DNA of 64,000 nucleotides from DASYYE01 sp035946955 (GTDB lineage: Bacteria; Actinomycetota; Actinomycetes; Streptosporangiales; Streptosporangiaceae), in the NCBI GenBank assembly GCA_035946955.1, contig DASYYE010000218.1, forward strand, positions 1 through 64,000, in the 5' to 3' direction. The notes below the pieces were generated by a model. That model saw nothing but the letters and a program-made list of their open reading frames with translations, was not told where the DNA came from and did no database searches. Shown here piece by piece: positions 24,686 through 32,999 of this stretch. The position numbers and the translations under genes are program-made. Every line of letters begins with the position of its first letter. Position 1 is the stretch's first letter.

Positions 24686-25566
24686 AGAGCGTCCCCTTCC
24701 AGGAAGCTGATGACGAGTGAGTTGAACTCGCCGGCCTTCTCCAGCTGCGCCCAGTGGCCGCAGCCGCCGAACACGTGGAGCTGTGCGCGCCGGATGAGCT
24801 TGAGCGCCACGAGCGCCCCGTCCAGGGGGTTCACCCGGTCCTCCCGGCCCCAGACCAGCAGCACACGCTGGCGCAGCCGGTGCGCCTCCCGCCACAGCAT
24901 CCCGTCCTCGGCGGTGGCCGGGTCGAAGAACGAGGCGCCGAGTGAGGCCATGGCCGCCAGCGCCGCCGGGTCGCTGGCGGCGGCGAAGCGTTCGTCGATG
25001 AGCTCGTCGGTCACCAGCCGCTGGTCGTGTACGAGCGTGCGCAGGAAGGCAGCGAGCTTCTCCCTGGTGGGCCCGGGCGGGGCAGCGAACTCCATCAGCC
25101 GCTTGACGCCCTCGGTCGGGTCGGGGGCGAACACGTTCGGGCCGAGCCCACCTGGCGCCATGAGGACCAGCCGTCCGGCGCGTTCGGGATAGCTGAGCGC
25201 GAACCGGGTGGCGGTGCCGCCGCCGAGCGAGTTGCCGACGAGGTGGACCTGGTCGATGCCGAGCGTGGTGAGCAGCTTGGCCAGTGCGTCCGCGGCGAAC
25301 GTGAAGTAGTTGCCGGTGACAGGTGGCTTGTCGGACCTGCCGAAGCCCGGCAGGTCGACCATGAGCGTACGAAAGTGGCGCGCGAAGACCGGCAGGTTCT
25401 GCCCGAAGTTGCTCCACCCTGAGGCACCAGGCCCGCCACCGTGCAGGAGCAGCACCGGCAGCCGACCCGGCGGGGGATCCCCGGCCTCGTGGTAGTGCAA
25501 CTGCATCCCGCCCGCGTCGGCGGAGCGGCTCGTCGCCTCGAAGTCACTGGCCGCGGGAACGGTCAC
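24682..25566 (-). CDS. hsaD: Meta-cleavage product hydrolase HsaD
   Basis: This 294-residue alpha/beta-hydrolase has catalytic triad Ser113 (VGNSLGGGTA), Asp243 (WGREDRVNP) and His271 (GCGHWAQLEK). LHGGGPGASGWSNFGQNLPVF carries the oxyanion hole and is nearly identical to the family signature. It hydrolyses the C-C bond in 4,9-DSHA to give HIP (DOHNAA) and a hydroxyhexadienoate. The start is GTG at 25566, nine bases after hsaA. Specificity for steroids is inferred from hsaA/B/C neighbours. Confidence 0.93.
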   Translation of the reverse strand: MTVPAASDFEATSRSADAGGMQLHYHEAGDPPPGRLPVLLLHGGGPGASGWSNFGQNLPVFARHFRTLMVDLPGFGRSDKPPVTGNYFTFAADALAKLLTTLGIDQVHLVGNSLGGGTATRFALSYPERAGRLVLMAPGGLGPNVFAPDPTEGVKRLMEFAAPPGPTREKLAAFLRTLVHDQRLVTDELIDERFAAASDPAALAAMASLGASFFDPATAEDGMLWREAHRLRQRVLLVWGREDRVNPLDGALVALKLIRRAQLHVFGGCGHWAQLEKAGEFNSLVISFLEGDAL

Positions 25567-25575
25567 CGGGCCTCC

Positions 25576-26757
25576 TCACACCATGCCGTCGGGCTGCGCG
25601 GGCAGGCCGAACTCGCCCCGGCCGAACATGGTCAGCGCCCGTTCCGGGTCGTTGATCGCGTGCACCCGGCCCGCATGCGCGTCCCGCCAGAACCGCTGAA
25701 TGGGAGTGCCCATCTTCAGTGCCCTGCCGCCGGAGTTCTCGAACAGCCGGTCCACCGCGCTGATCGCGTGGCCGGTGCCGAGCACCTGGTCGCGGCGCAC
25801 CCGCAGGCGCAGCGGCAGCGGGATCTTCTCCCCCGCGCGGGCGTGGGCCATCAGGTCAGCCATGTTGCGCTCCAGCGCCAGCCAGGCGGCGTCCAGGTCG
25901 GCGGCTGCCGTGGCGACCCTGACCTGCGAGTGCGGGTCTTCGGCCGCCTTCTGCCCGACATAGGAGGCCCGCACCCGCTCCTGCTGGTAGGCCACGTGCG
26001 CCTGGTAGGCACCGGTCGCCATGCCGATGATCGGCGTGGTGATCGCATAGGAGAACAGCGAGCCGTAGGGCAGCCGGTACAGCGGCGCCGGGTTGGCCTG
26101 CTGCCCTGGGCAGGCGCAGCGGAACACGTCGGTGAAGCTGAGTGAGTGGTCCTCGGGGACGAAAGCGCCGTCCACGACGATGTCGTTGCTGCCTGTCCCG
26201 CGCAGCCCCACGGTGTCCCACACGTCGTCGATCACGTAGTCGTTGATAGGCAGCAGGAACGTGCGGAAGTCAGCCGGGCCGCTGTCGTCCTCCGGCACGA
26301 TCGCGCCGAGCAGCACCCAGCTGGCGTACGCGCACCCGGAGGAAAAGCTCCACCGTCCACTCAGATGGTGCCCGCCCTCCGTGCGTGAGGCACGGCCGGT
26401 CGGAGCGTAGGACGACGACATCCGCGTGCTGGAGTCGGGGCCCCACACATTGTCCTGTGCCCGCGCTGGGAAGAGCGCGAGCTGCCAGGCATGGACGCCG
26501 AGGACCGACGCCACCCACCCGGTCGACCCGCAGGCGCTGGCGATCATCCGTACCGCGGTCAGGAACGTGACCGGGTCCGCCTCGTACCCGCCGAACCTGG
26601 CCGGCTGCAGGAGCCGGAAGAACCCGGTCTCCGCCAGCGCCTTGACCGACTCGGCGGGCACCTCCCGGGCGTCCTCCGCGTCCTGGGCACGTTCGCGCAG
26701 CACGGGCAGGAGTTCGGAGACTCCGGCGATGACCGCCTGCCCACTGTCCTCTGACAC
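25576..26757 (-). CDS. hsaA: 3-HSA hydroxylase oxygenase HsaA
   Basis: The flavin-dependent monooxygenase (393 residues) has an acyl-CoA dehydrogenase-like fold and hydroxylates 3-HSA to the catechol 3,4-DHSA using flavin from HsaB. Characteristic segments are VKALAETGFFRLLQPARFGG, IASACGSTGWVASVLGVHAWQLALF, VGLRGTGSNDIVV and IQRFWRDAHAGRVHAINDPE. The GTG at 26757 gives an N-terminus that lines up with known HsaA. An upstream ATG (26811) would add 18 residues lying towards the operator. It heads the hsaADCB operon, with a KstR box 68 bases upstream. Confidence 0.9.
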   Translation of the reverse strand: MSEDSGQAVIAGVSELLPVLRERAQDAEDAREVPAESVKALAETGFFRLLQPARFGGYEADPVTFLTAVRMIASACGSTGWVASVLGVHAWQLALFPARAQDNVWGPDSSTRMSSSYAPTGRASRTEGGHHLSGRWSFSSGCAYASWVLLGAIVPEDDSGPADFRTFLLPINDYVIDDVWDTVGLRGTGSNDIVVDGAFVPEDHSLSFTDVFRCACPGQQANPAPLYRLPYGSLFSYAITTPIIGMATGAYQAHVAYQQERVRASYVGQKAAEDPHSQVRVATAAADLDAAWLALERNMADLMAHARAGEKIPLPLRLRVRRDQVLGTGHAISAVDRLFENSGGRALKMGTPIQRFWRDAHAGRVHAINDPERALTMFGRGEFGLPAQPDGMV

Positions 26758-26824
26758 TGGCCTGTCCTCTGTCAACAGCGTCCTCCGATCACATGGCCGG
26801 GCGCTGGCCATCTCGCCACTAGAC

Positions 26825-26838
26825 TAGAACATGTTCTA
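26825..26838. promoter_or_regulatory. KstR box between hsaA and kshA
   Basis: TAGAACATGTTCTA matches TnnAACnnGTTnnA and extends to a 20-bp palindrome (GACTAG…CTAGTC). It serves the divergent hsaADCB and kshA-kshB operons. Confidence 0.88.
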
Positions 26839-26886
26839 GTCTAGGCGTAAGAGCGCCCGGCCACAGGGCGCAGGCCATGAGCGGAG

Positions 26887-28032
26887 ATGCCCGTGAGTGA
26901 CCGGGACGGCATCCGGACCATCGACAGCGGCGCGCCGCCTGCGAGGTTCGCGCGTGGCTGGCACTGCCTGGGACTCACCGGCACCTTCCGGGACGGGACA
27001 CCCCATGCGGTGGAGGCGTTCGGCACCAAGCTGGTGGTGTTCGCCGACTCGGCGGGCCGGCTGAACGTGCTGGACGCGTACTGCCGTCACATGGGCGGCG
27101 ACCTGACCCGCGGGACGGTCAAGGGAGACACGGTCGCCTGCCCGTTCCACGACTGGCGCTGGGGCGCGGACGGCCGGTGCGCCAAGATCCCCTACGCGCG
27201 GCGGGTGCCGCCGACCGCCCGGACCAGGTCGTGGACGACGCTGGAACGTAACGGCCAGCTGTTCGTCTGGCACGACCCGCAGGGAAAGCAGCCGCCGCCC
27301 GAGGTGACCATCCCCGAGATCGAGGCCGTCGGTTCGCCCGAATGGACCCACTGGACCTGGGACTCTGTGCTGGTCGAGGGCGCGAACTGCCGCGAGGTGA
27401 TCGACAACGTCGTCGATATGGCGCACTTCTTCTACATCCACTTCTCGTTCCCGACCTACTTCAAGAACGTCTTCGAGGGGCACGTCGCATCGCAGTACCT
27501 GCGGACCCGTGCCCGGCCCGACGTGCCCACCGGCGGGTCAAACTACGCTTCGGGGACCGACACCAAGCTGCGCTCAGAGGCTTCGTACTTCGGCCCGTCT
27601 TACATGATCGACAGGCTGTGGCACGACTACCACGGCACCAGCATGGAATCGATCCTGATCAACTGCCACTACCCCGTCACCGCGACCTCGTTCCTGCTGC
27701 AGTGGGGGGTCATGGTCAAGCGGCCCCAGGGCCTGTCCGACGAGCACGCGGACAAGGTCGCCGCGGCACTGGCGAAGTTCGTGGGCCTCGGTTTCGAGCA
27801 GGACGTGGAGATCTGGCGGCACAAGGCGCGGGTGGACAACCCGCTGCTGTGCGCGGAGGACGGGCCGGTGTACCAGTTGCGGCGCTGGTACGAGCAGTTC
27901 TACACCGACGTCGAGGACATCACTCCCGAGATGGTGGCCAGGTTCGAGTTCGAGGTCGATACCACCCGCGCCGTGGCCGAATGGGAGACGGAGGTCGCGG
28001 CGAACCTCGCAGCGCAGACCGGGACCGGCTGA
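26887..28032 (+). CDS. kshA: 3-Ketosteroid 9alpha-hydroxylase oxygenase KshA
   Basis: This 381-residue Rieske oxygenase has a [2Fe-2S] site CRHMGG/CPFHDW (Cys66, His68, Cys85, His88). The mononuclear-iron motif is NVVDMAHFFYIHF, with His180 and His185 and the following-domain carboxylate further on. It 9alpha-hydroxylates androstenedione-type steroids, and with KstD this opens ring B. NCHYPVTATSFLLQWGVMVKRP is typical of KshA. The start ATG at 26887 or GTG at 26893 differ by two codons. kshB lies two genes downstream in the same operon. Confidence 0.93.
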   Translation: MPVSDRDGIRTIDSGAPPARFARGWHCLGLTGTFRDGTPHAVEAFGTKLVVFADSAGRLNVLDAYCRHMGGDLTRGTVKGDTVACPFHDWRWGADGRCAKIPYARRVPPTARTRSWTTLERNGQLFVWHDPQGKQPPPEVTIPEIEAVGSPEWTHWTWDSVLVEGANCREVIDNVVDMAHFFYIHFSFPTYFKNVFEGHVASQYLRTRARPDVPTGGSNYASGTDTKLRSEASYFGPSYMIDRLWHDYHGTSMESILINCHYPVTATSFLLQWGVMVKRPQGLSDEHADKVAAALAKFVGLGFEQDVEIWRHKARVDNPLLCAEDGPVYQLRRWYEQFYTDVEDITPEMVARFEFEVDTTRAVAEWETEVAANLAAQTGTG

Positions 28033-28034
28033 CC

Positions 28035-28385
28035 ATGTCCAACGGGCCAGTCCGTGACAGCGCGGCAGAGCCGGGCCAGGCCATTAACGGTTCGGCCGCT
28101 GACGCCCTAGCTGTGAATGGTCACCGTCCGGCCAGCGCGGACGAACGGCGGGGACGGCCACAGCCGGTGACGTGTGAGCGGTGCGCGGCGACGGTGGTGG
28201 CCGTCAAGTTCAGCGCGGCGCACACGAGCGTGCAGTGGGACCCCGCGGCGGTGGGCCGGTGCGCCGAGTTCAGCGTGCGGGCAGCCGAGGGTGAGCGGAC
28301 CGCGCTCATCGACACCTGCCTGAGCCTGCGCGCCAGCATCGACCGTGCCGTGGCCGAAGGGCGCCTGGAAGTGGCCCCGCCATGA
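28035..28385 (+). CDS. Small conserved-context protein between kshA and kshB
   Basis: The ATG at 28035 starts 116 residues. The N-terminal ~45 are low-complexity. The C-terminal part has a CERCAATVVAVKFSAAHTSVQW segment, later GRCAEFSV and SLRASIDRAVAEGRL. The protein resembles, in size and position, the short hypothetical gene near kshA in other steroid regulons, but no fold is recognised. The paired cysteines could bind metal. Its stop overlaps the kshB start (ATGA), so co-translation with the hydroxylase reductase is expected. A role in assembly or stability of KshAB is speculation. Confidence 0.72.
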   Translation: MSNGPVRDSAAEPGQAINGSAADALAVNGHRPASADERRGRPQPVTCERCAATVVAVKFSAAHTSVQWDPAAVGRCAEFSVRAAEGERTALIDTCLSLRASIDRAVAEGRLEVAPP

Positions 28386-29404
28386 GTGGCCCCCGGGTCT
28401 TCCACCAGGTGGAGGTCGCCGACGTGGTCACCGAGACGGACGAGGCCTGCTCGGTCGTGTTCACGCTGCCCCCGGAACTCGTCAGCACGTTCGCGTACCG
28501 TCCTGGGCAGTTCCTCACCGTCCGCATCCCCCACGACCACGACGGCTCGGTGGCACGGTGCTACTCGCTGTCGAGCTCGCCCCACACCGGCGACCAGCAC
28601 ACCATCACGGTCAAGCGGATGGCGGGGGGGCATGCGTCCAACTGGATCGCCGACCACGTCCGCGCCGGGGCCGTGCTGGACGTGCTCCCGCCGGCCGGCA
28701 CATTCTGCCCGGCGTCGCTGGATGACGACTTCCTGCTGTTCGCCGCGGGCAGCGGGATCACCCCGGTCATGTCCATCCTCAAGTCGGCACTGGCACGGGG
28801 GCGCGGCCGGGTCGTCCTGTGCTACGCCAACCGCGACGAGCGCTCGGTCATCTTCGCCGCGCAACTGCGCCGGCTGGCTGAGGAAGCCGGGCCCAGGCTG
28901 GCCGTGGTGCACTGGCTGGACTCGCTGCAGGGCGCGCCCACGCCCGCGGCGCTTGCCGCGCTGGCCCGCCCCTATGCCGGTTACGAGGCCTTCCTCTGCG
29001 GCCCTGACCCGTTCATGGCGACGGTCCGCGATGCCCTGCGTGAGGTGGGGGTGCCAGCTCAGCGGATCCACGCCGAGCGGTTCCTGTCGCTGGCGGAGAA
29101 CCCGTTCGAGGCCACGCCCGACGAGGGGGGCGTGGCGGCGACGCTGCAGGTGACGCTGGACGGTGAGGAGCGCAAGCTCAACTGGCCGCCCGGCACACGG
29201 ATGCTGGACCTGCTCCTGGCCGAGGGGCTCGACGCTCCCTACTCCTGCCGGGAGGGTGTCTGCGGCGCCTGCGCCTGCCAGCTCACCAGCGGTGAGGTCA
29301 CGATGGCGCACAACGAAGCGCTCGAAGAGGCCGACCTCGCCGACGGCTTCATCCTCGCCTGCCAGGCGATCCCGCTGACCGCCGAGGTCAGCATCACGTA
29401 CTAG
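28382..29404 (+). CDS. kshB: 3-Ketosteroid 9alpha-hydroxylase reductase KshB
   Basis: This 340-residue class IA oxygenase reductase has an FAD domain (RCYSLSSSPHTG at ~60-72), an NAD domain (LLFAAGSGITPVMSILKSAL; YEAFLCGPDPFM) and a C-terminal plant-type [2Fe-2S] domain. The cluster ligands are CREGVCGACACQL plus a late Cys in ILACQAIP. It passes electrons from NADH to KshA. Its stop codon TAG lies within the CTAG at the left end of the inserted 1.64-kb element, so the coding sequence is intact but its native 3' region has been displaced. Confidence 0.92.
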   Translation: MSGPRVFHQVEVADVVTETDEACSVVFTLPPELVSTFAYRPGQFLTVRIPHDHDGSVARCYSLSSSPHTGDQHTITVKRMAGGHASNWIADHVRAGAVLDVLPPAGTFCPASLDDDFLLFAAGSGITPVMSILKSALARGRGRVVLCYANRDERSVIFAAQLRRLAEEAGPRLAVVHWLDSLQGAPTPAALAALARPYAGYEAFLCGPDPFMATVRDALREVGVPAQRIHAERFLSLAENPFEATPDEGGVAATLQVTLDGEERKLNWPPGTRMLDLLLAEGLDAPYSCREGVCGACACQLTSGEVTMAHNEALEEADLADGFILACQAIPLTAEVSITY

Positions 29405-29422
29405 GGCGTGTCCCGTAGATCA
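29405..29422 (+). repeat. Left terminal inverted repeat
   Basis: This 18-bp end of the element starts directly after the kshB stop and matches the right end at 31031-31048 without mismatch. Confidence 0.85.
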
Positions 29423-29588
29423 TGGGGCTAGACCGGCACTGTGCGCCTTCCAGGCTCTGACGAGCGGTGGTGTGCCGCACCCGGTTGATGGCCGATTGGG
29501 CGCAACCAGTTGGTGATCCCACAGGTATTCCTGGCGTGATGTGTCTTAGGTGGCGCGCGGCGCCGGTGGCGCGGGGAGGCGAGGCTTA

Positions 29589-30080
29589 GTGGATCGTGAG
29601 GAATTCACCAGCTTCTACACCGCTAGCTTCCCCCGGCTGGTAGGCCAGCTCTATGCGATGACCGGCGATAGGGCCGAGGCCCAAGACGCCGTGCAGGAGG
29701 CGTTTGTCCGAGCCTGGGTCCACCGCAGCGGGCTCCACACCGGTCCGGGGGCCGAGGCATGGGTCCGCGTTACCGCCTGGCGGATCGCAGTTTCCCGGTG
29801 GCGGCGTGCCCAGCAGGGTATCCGGCTGATGGTGCTGACGGCCGGGCCCGATCGCGCGGCCGGGCCTGGCCTCGATCGGGTCGCCTTTGTGGCGGCGCTG
29901 CGCAGGGTGCCAGCCGAGCAGCGCCGCGCGCTGGTGCTGTTTCACCTGGTTGATCTGACGGTGGAGCAGATCGCGGCCGAAACGGGTGTGCGTCCTGGGA
30001 CGGTCAAGGCCCGGCTGGCGCGCGGCCGGGCAGCCCTCACGCCCTACCTGCGGGAAACGACCGCACCGGTAGGCGAGTAA
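29589..30080 (+). CDS. ECF RNA polymerase sigma factor (SigE-type)
   Basis: The GTG at 29589 after GGGGAGGCGAGG gives 163 residues. Sigma region 2 is FTSFYTASFPRLVGQLYAMTGDRAEAQDAVQEAFVRAW (long motif at ~5-43). Region 4 is at ~105-150, with LRRVPAEQRRALVLFHLVDLTVEQIAAETG and a helix-turn-helix ending RPGTVKARLARGRAAL. It would redirect RNA polymerase to a small promoter set. The next gene, 20 bases on, encodes a membrane protein with a short cytosolic N-terminus and is the probable partner. It lies inside the inverted-repeat element. Confidence 0.88.
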   Translation: MDREEFTSFYTASFPRLVGQLYAMTGDRAEAQDAVQEAFVRAWVHRSGLHTGPGAEAWVRVTAWRIAVSRWRRAQQGIRLMVLTAGPDRAAGPGLDRVAFVAALRRVPAEQRRALVLFHLVDLTVEQIAAETGVRPGTVKARLARGRAALTPYLRETTAPVGE

Positions 30081-30099
30081 CTGGCCCGGAGGTATCCCA

Positions 30100-30852
30100 G
30101 TGTCTGACCTGAACGACGAACTTCTGCGGCTGGCCGATGAGGCCGCCCGCCAAGCCCGGCCGCTTCCGGTGGCCGATGTCATCCGGCACGCTAACCGCAG
30201 GCGCCGCTGGGCCATCGCCCGGTGGCCGTTGGGGCGCGCAGGAACGCCCGGGCTCGCCACCCAGGCCAAGCTCAGGCGGCGCTGGCCAGGCTGGGTGGCG
30301 CCCCTGGCCGCCGCCGCCGCGGTCGTCGCCGTGGTGGCCGGCACCGCGGCCGTCTCCAGCGCAATCCACGGTCTCCGGCGAGCCGCTGAGGCAGGCCGGG
30401 CCCACGGAGCCGCGGCGGCCTCCCGGACCGAGACGCCGCAGAGCGGGCATTATGCGTCGGGCCCCCATTTCAGTGGGCCCTGGGCGGTCTCCCCGGACGG
30501 CACGCACGTGTGGGTCACCAACGTCAATGACAACTCGGTGACCGAGGTGAACGCCGCTACCGGGGTGGTCGTGCACGTCCTGAAAGGGCCGGGCTTCGGG
30601 TTCTCTCTTCCGTACGGGATCTCCTCGGACGGCACGCACGTATGGGTCACCAACGCAGGCAGGAACTCGGTGACGGAGCTGAACGCGTCCACCGGGGCGC
30701 TCGTGCACGTCCTGAAAGGGCCGGGCTTCGGGTTCTCTCTTCCCAACGGGATCTCCTCGGACGGCACGCACGTGTGGGTCGCCAACGTGGTTGGCAGCTC
30801 GGTGACGGAGCTGAACGCGTCCACCGGGGCGCTCGTGCGGATCCTGACCTGA
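30100..30852 (+). CDS. Membrane-anchored YVTN/NHL-repeat protein, putative sigma partner
   Basis: The GTG at 30100 after GGAGG gives 250 residues: a cytosolic basic segment (1-62, LNDELLRLADEAARQARPLPVADVIRHANRRRR), one membrane helix (~65-88) and an outer domain. The outer domain has three near-identical 44-residue repeats, each with DGTHVWVTN, NSVTELNASTGALVHVLKG and PGFGFSLP. These are YVTN-type propeller blades; three are too few to close a propeller, so it may oligomerise or be truncated. The layout suggests a transmembrane regulator of the adjacent sigma factor. No canonical anti-sigma zinc motif is visible. Confidence 0.72.
   Translation: MSDLNDELLRLADEAARQARPLPVADVIRHANRRRRWAIARWPLGRAGTPGLATQAKLRRRWPGWVAPLAAAAAVVAVVAGTAAVSSAIHGLRRAAEAGRAHGAAAASRTETPQSGHYASGPHFSGPWAVSPDGTHVWVTNVNDNSVTEVNAATGVVVHVLKGPGFGFSLPYGISSDGTHVWVTNAGRNSVTELNASTGALVHVLKGPGFGFSLPNGISSDGTHVWVANVVGSSVTELNASTGALVRILT
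30496..30852 (+). repeat. 132-bp tandem repeat inside the propeller gene
   Basis: Units begin at 30496, 30628 and 30760 (last one partial), marked by GACGGCACGCACGT. Copies 2 and 3 are almost identical in DNA, indicating recent duplication. Confidence 0.85.
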
Positions 30853-30892
30853 AAGGCAGGGCTGCGGGTTAGAGGTCCGCAAGGACCGCCAG

Positions 30893-30919
30893 CCGCCCCG
30901 GCCGGAAAGACCGGGGCGG
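30893..30919 (+). terminator. Hairpin terminator after the repeat gene
   Basis: CCGCCCCGG (30893-30901) pairs with CCGGGGCGG (30911-30919) across a 9-base loop, 40 bases after the stop. There is no T-run beyond a short GTCCTG. It is probably the 3' end of the sigma-repeat operon. Confidence 0.6.
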
Positions 30920-31030
30920 TCCTGCATTGCCCGCCTCTTGAGCCCCAGGCCGCGAGTGGTTCGCGTGGAGGTTAGCTGAACTCCTGGACGGCAGGGACCG
31001 CCTGGTATCGCTGGGTGCGGCTGGGATCGT

Positions 31031-31048
31031 TGATCTACGGGACACGCC
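31031..31048 (-). repeat. Right terminal inverted repeat
   Basis: TGATCTACGGGACACGCC is the exact reverse complement of the left end. CTAG follows immediately. Confidence 0.85.
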
Positions 31049-31049
31049 C

Positions 31050-31183
31050 TAGTCCCGCTCACCTCCGGGCGCCTTGAAGGCACTGTCTTCCCTCGTCGCT
31101 CCCGCGCTCACCCTGCTAGTCCCGCTCGCCTCCGGGCGCCTTGGAGGCACTGTCTTCCCTCGTCGCTCCTGCGCTCGCTGCGC
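31050..31183. repeat. 67-bp tandem duplication
   Basis: TAGTCCCGCTC… starts at 31050 and again at 31117 with few differences. The second copy forms the C-terminal codons of the minus-strand flavoprotein gene. More GC-rich, imperfectly repeated sequence follows to about 31290. Confidence 0.75.
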
Positions 31184-32951
31184 TCGCTTCTCGCTCCTCA
31201 GTCCAGACAGCGCCGCGCCCTTCGGCTCGCGGGGGGCGCTCGTCAGTCCAGGCGGCGGAGCGGCCCTTTGGCTCGCGGGAGGCTGCGGCGTGCTGGCCGG
31301 CGCGGCGGCCGGAGAACACGCAGTCGGCGAGCGAGAGACCGCTGACATAGGAGTTCGAGCAGATGCCCACCGCGGTACGGCCCGCGGCGTACAGCCCGGC
31401 GATCTGGCTGCCGTCCGCCTGCCTCACCTGGCCGGTCTGCTCGTCAACGACCAGGCCGCCGAGGGTGAGCACGGGTGCCGGGTTGGCCAGCCGGGGCCGC
31501 ACCGAACAGTCCAGCAACGAGTAGGGCGGTGACGCCAGCAACCGGACCAGCTCGCCCGGCTTGCCGGCCGGGTCGGGACGGCCAGCCGCCGCCGCGGCGT
31601 TGTAGGCGTCCAGGGTCGCGGCCAGTCCTGCCGCGTCGACCCCGGCCCGCGCCGCGACCCCTGCGAGGGTGGGCGCGCTCACCCGGCCGAAGCTCAGCAG
31701 GTACCACGCCTGCAGCCGCTGGAACCAGAGCGTGGTCCCGCGTACCTGGCGCCGCGCCTCATCCAGCGTGGCCTGGTCGATGAGCAGCCACGCACCGCCG
31801 GCGTGCTCGCCAACGACCGCGGCGCCGATCGCCGCGCCGTAGCGGGACTCGTCGCATACCCGGCGGCCCTCGCGGTCCACCAGCACGCCGTGCACCAGGG
31901 CCGGTGGGGGTGTCAGGAACCGCCAGACCGAAACCCGGCCGAGGTGCGCGGTGGCACCACCGGCCGCGACGCCGAGCGTGATGCCGCTGCCATCGTCGCC
32001 TGGCGTGCCCAGCGGCAGCCCGCCCCGCGCACCCGGGGCGTGCTCACGCAGCATCGGCCGGTTGGCGACGAACCCGCCGGCCGCCAGGACCACCCCGCCG
32101 CGCGCGGCTACGAGCAGCGGCCTGCTGTAGCGGCGTTCCAGCCAGGCCACCGGCCGGTGCATGACCCTGCCTGCCTTCGGGACATACAAGAACGGCTTGG
32201 CGCAGGCGCGGTGCAGGACACGGTGCGCCAGCCGGACCCAGCGCGGGGCGCCGCGCAAGGACGAGCACTCGGCCCCGGCGACTCGTCCCGCCTGGTCGGT
32301 GACCAGCCGCTGGGCAGTTGTCTGCGGGAGCACCCGGGCGCCCGAGGATGCGACGGCGCGGGCCAGCCGTTCGAACAGCAGGTACCCCGACGTGCCCGGC
32401 CCGTGGGTCCGGTGGCCGCGCGGCGCCGGGGGCGCGGTGTCACGGGCGGACAGTTCGCTGCCTGAGTAGTAGAGGTAGTGCCGGTTGGTGGGGTACGAGG
32501 TCTTGTCCGGGCACAGGCTGGCGTCAAACGGCACGCCGTGCCCCTCCAGCCAGGTCAGCATCCCGGCACTGCCCTCGCAGAAGGCCCGCAGCGTCGCTGG
32601 CGAGACAGCGTCACCAACCTCCTGGCTCAGGTAGCGGAACATCGCGTCCACCGAGTCGCTGACCCCCGCCGCCTGCTGCTGGGCCGTACCGCCGCCCGCG
32701 TACACCACGCCGCCGGACAGCGCGGTCGCACCGCCCCCGCAGAACCGGTCGAGCACGACCACGTCGCATCCCAGCTCGGCGGCAGCCAGCGCCGCGCAGG
32801 CGCCCGCCGCACCAAAGCCGATGACGACCACATCCGCCTCGACATCCCACCGCTCAGGCACCCGCGTCGCCGGTCTCTCCGCGCGTCCCGCCGCGTCCGC
32901 CACGCCATCTCCCGGCTGCACAGCTCCTCCGCCCTCGCGACGCTCCGCCAC
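31116..32951 (-). CDS. KstD-like FAD-dependent dehydrogenase
   Basis: This is a 611-residue flavoprotein of the fumarate reductase / 3-ketosteroid dehydrogenase family. The dinucleotide-binding motif VVVIGFGAAGACAALAAAELGCDVVVLDR is at ~40-68. GGGATALSGGVVYAGGGT, GGVVLAAGGFVANRPML and the late LTLGGLVVDEQTG…GLYAAGRTAVGICSNSYVSGLSLAD follow. It is a paralogue of, and divergent from, kstD across a KstR box, so a steroid substrate (Delta1 or another ring position) is likely. Beyond about residue 555 the tail is a low-complexity run (REPKGRSAAWTDERPP…) made from invading DNA repeats. The exact start is unclear: a GTG ~20 codons in would also serve. Confidence 0.8.
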   Translation of the reverse strand: MAERREGGGAVQPGDGVADAAGRAERPATRVPERWDVEADVVVIGFGAAGACAALAAAELGCDVVVLDRFCGGGATALSGGVVYAGGGTAQQQAAGVSDSVDAMFRYLSQEVGDAVSPATLRAFCEGSAGMLTWLEGHGVPFDASLCPDKTSYPTNRHYLYYSGSELSARDTAPPAPRGHRTHGPGTSGYLLFERLARAVASSGARVLPQTTAQRLVTDQAGRVAGAECSSLRGAPRWVRLAHRVLHRACAKPFLYVPKAGRVMHRPVAWLERRYSRPLLVAARGGVVLAAGGFVANRPMLREHAPGARGGLPLGTPGDDGSGITLGVAAGGATAHLGRVSVWRFLTPPPALVHGVLVDREGRRVCDESRYGAAIGAAVVGEHAGGAWLLIDQATLDEARRQVRGTTLWFQRLQAWYLLSFGRVSAPTLAGVAARAGVDAAGLAATLDAYNAAAAAGRPDPAGKPGELVRLLASPPYSLLDCSVRPRLANPAPVLTLGGLVVDEQTGQVRQADGSQIAGLYAAGRTAVGICSNSYVSGLSLADCVFSGRRAGQHAAASREPKGRSAAWTDERPPRAEGRGAVWTEEREASAASAGATREDSASKAPGGERD

Positions 32952-32964
32952 CCTCGGCGAAAAC

Positions 32965-32978
32965 TGGAACGTGTTCTA
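32965..32978. promoter_or_regulatory. KstR box between the two KstD-type genes
   Basis: TGGAACGTGTTCTA fits the consensus fully. It lies 14 bases from the minus-strand gene start and 22 bases from kstD. Confidence 0.83.
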
Positions 32979-32999
32979 GTATGTGGCTCGGGAGGTGCC

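Larger units (their letters stand above)
29401..31052. mobile_element. Transposase-less element with 18-bp terminal inverted repeats
   Basis: GGCGTGTCCCGTAGATCA (29405-29422) is repeated exactly in inverted orientation at 31031-31048, and both ends are flanked by CTAG (29401-29404, 31049-31052). Perfect 18-bp inverted repeats plus a 4-bp direct repeat are the mark of DDE-type transposition (IS5/IS701-like ends). The 1644-bp interior holds only the ECF sigma factor gene and the membrane-anchored repeat protein. It is therefore a non-autonomous unit carrying a regulatory cargo, presumably mobilised in trans by an IS with the same ends. Confidence 0.8.

Noticed and set aside
30496..30852. Tandem repeats as a CRISPR array
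   Set aside because: Repeats are contiguous, 132 bp, coding and in frame; there are no spacers and no cas genes in the window.
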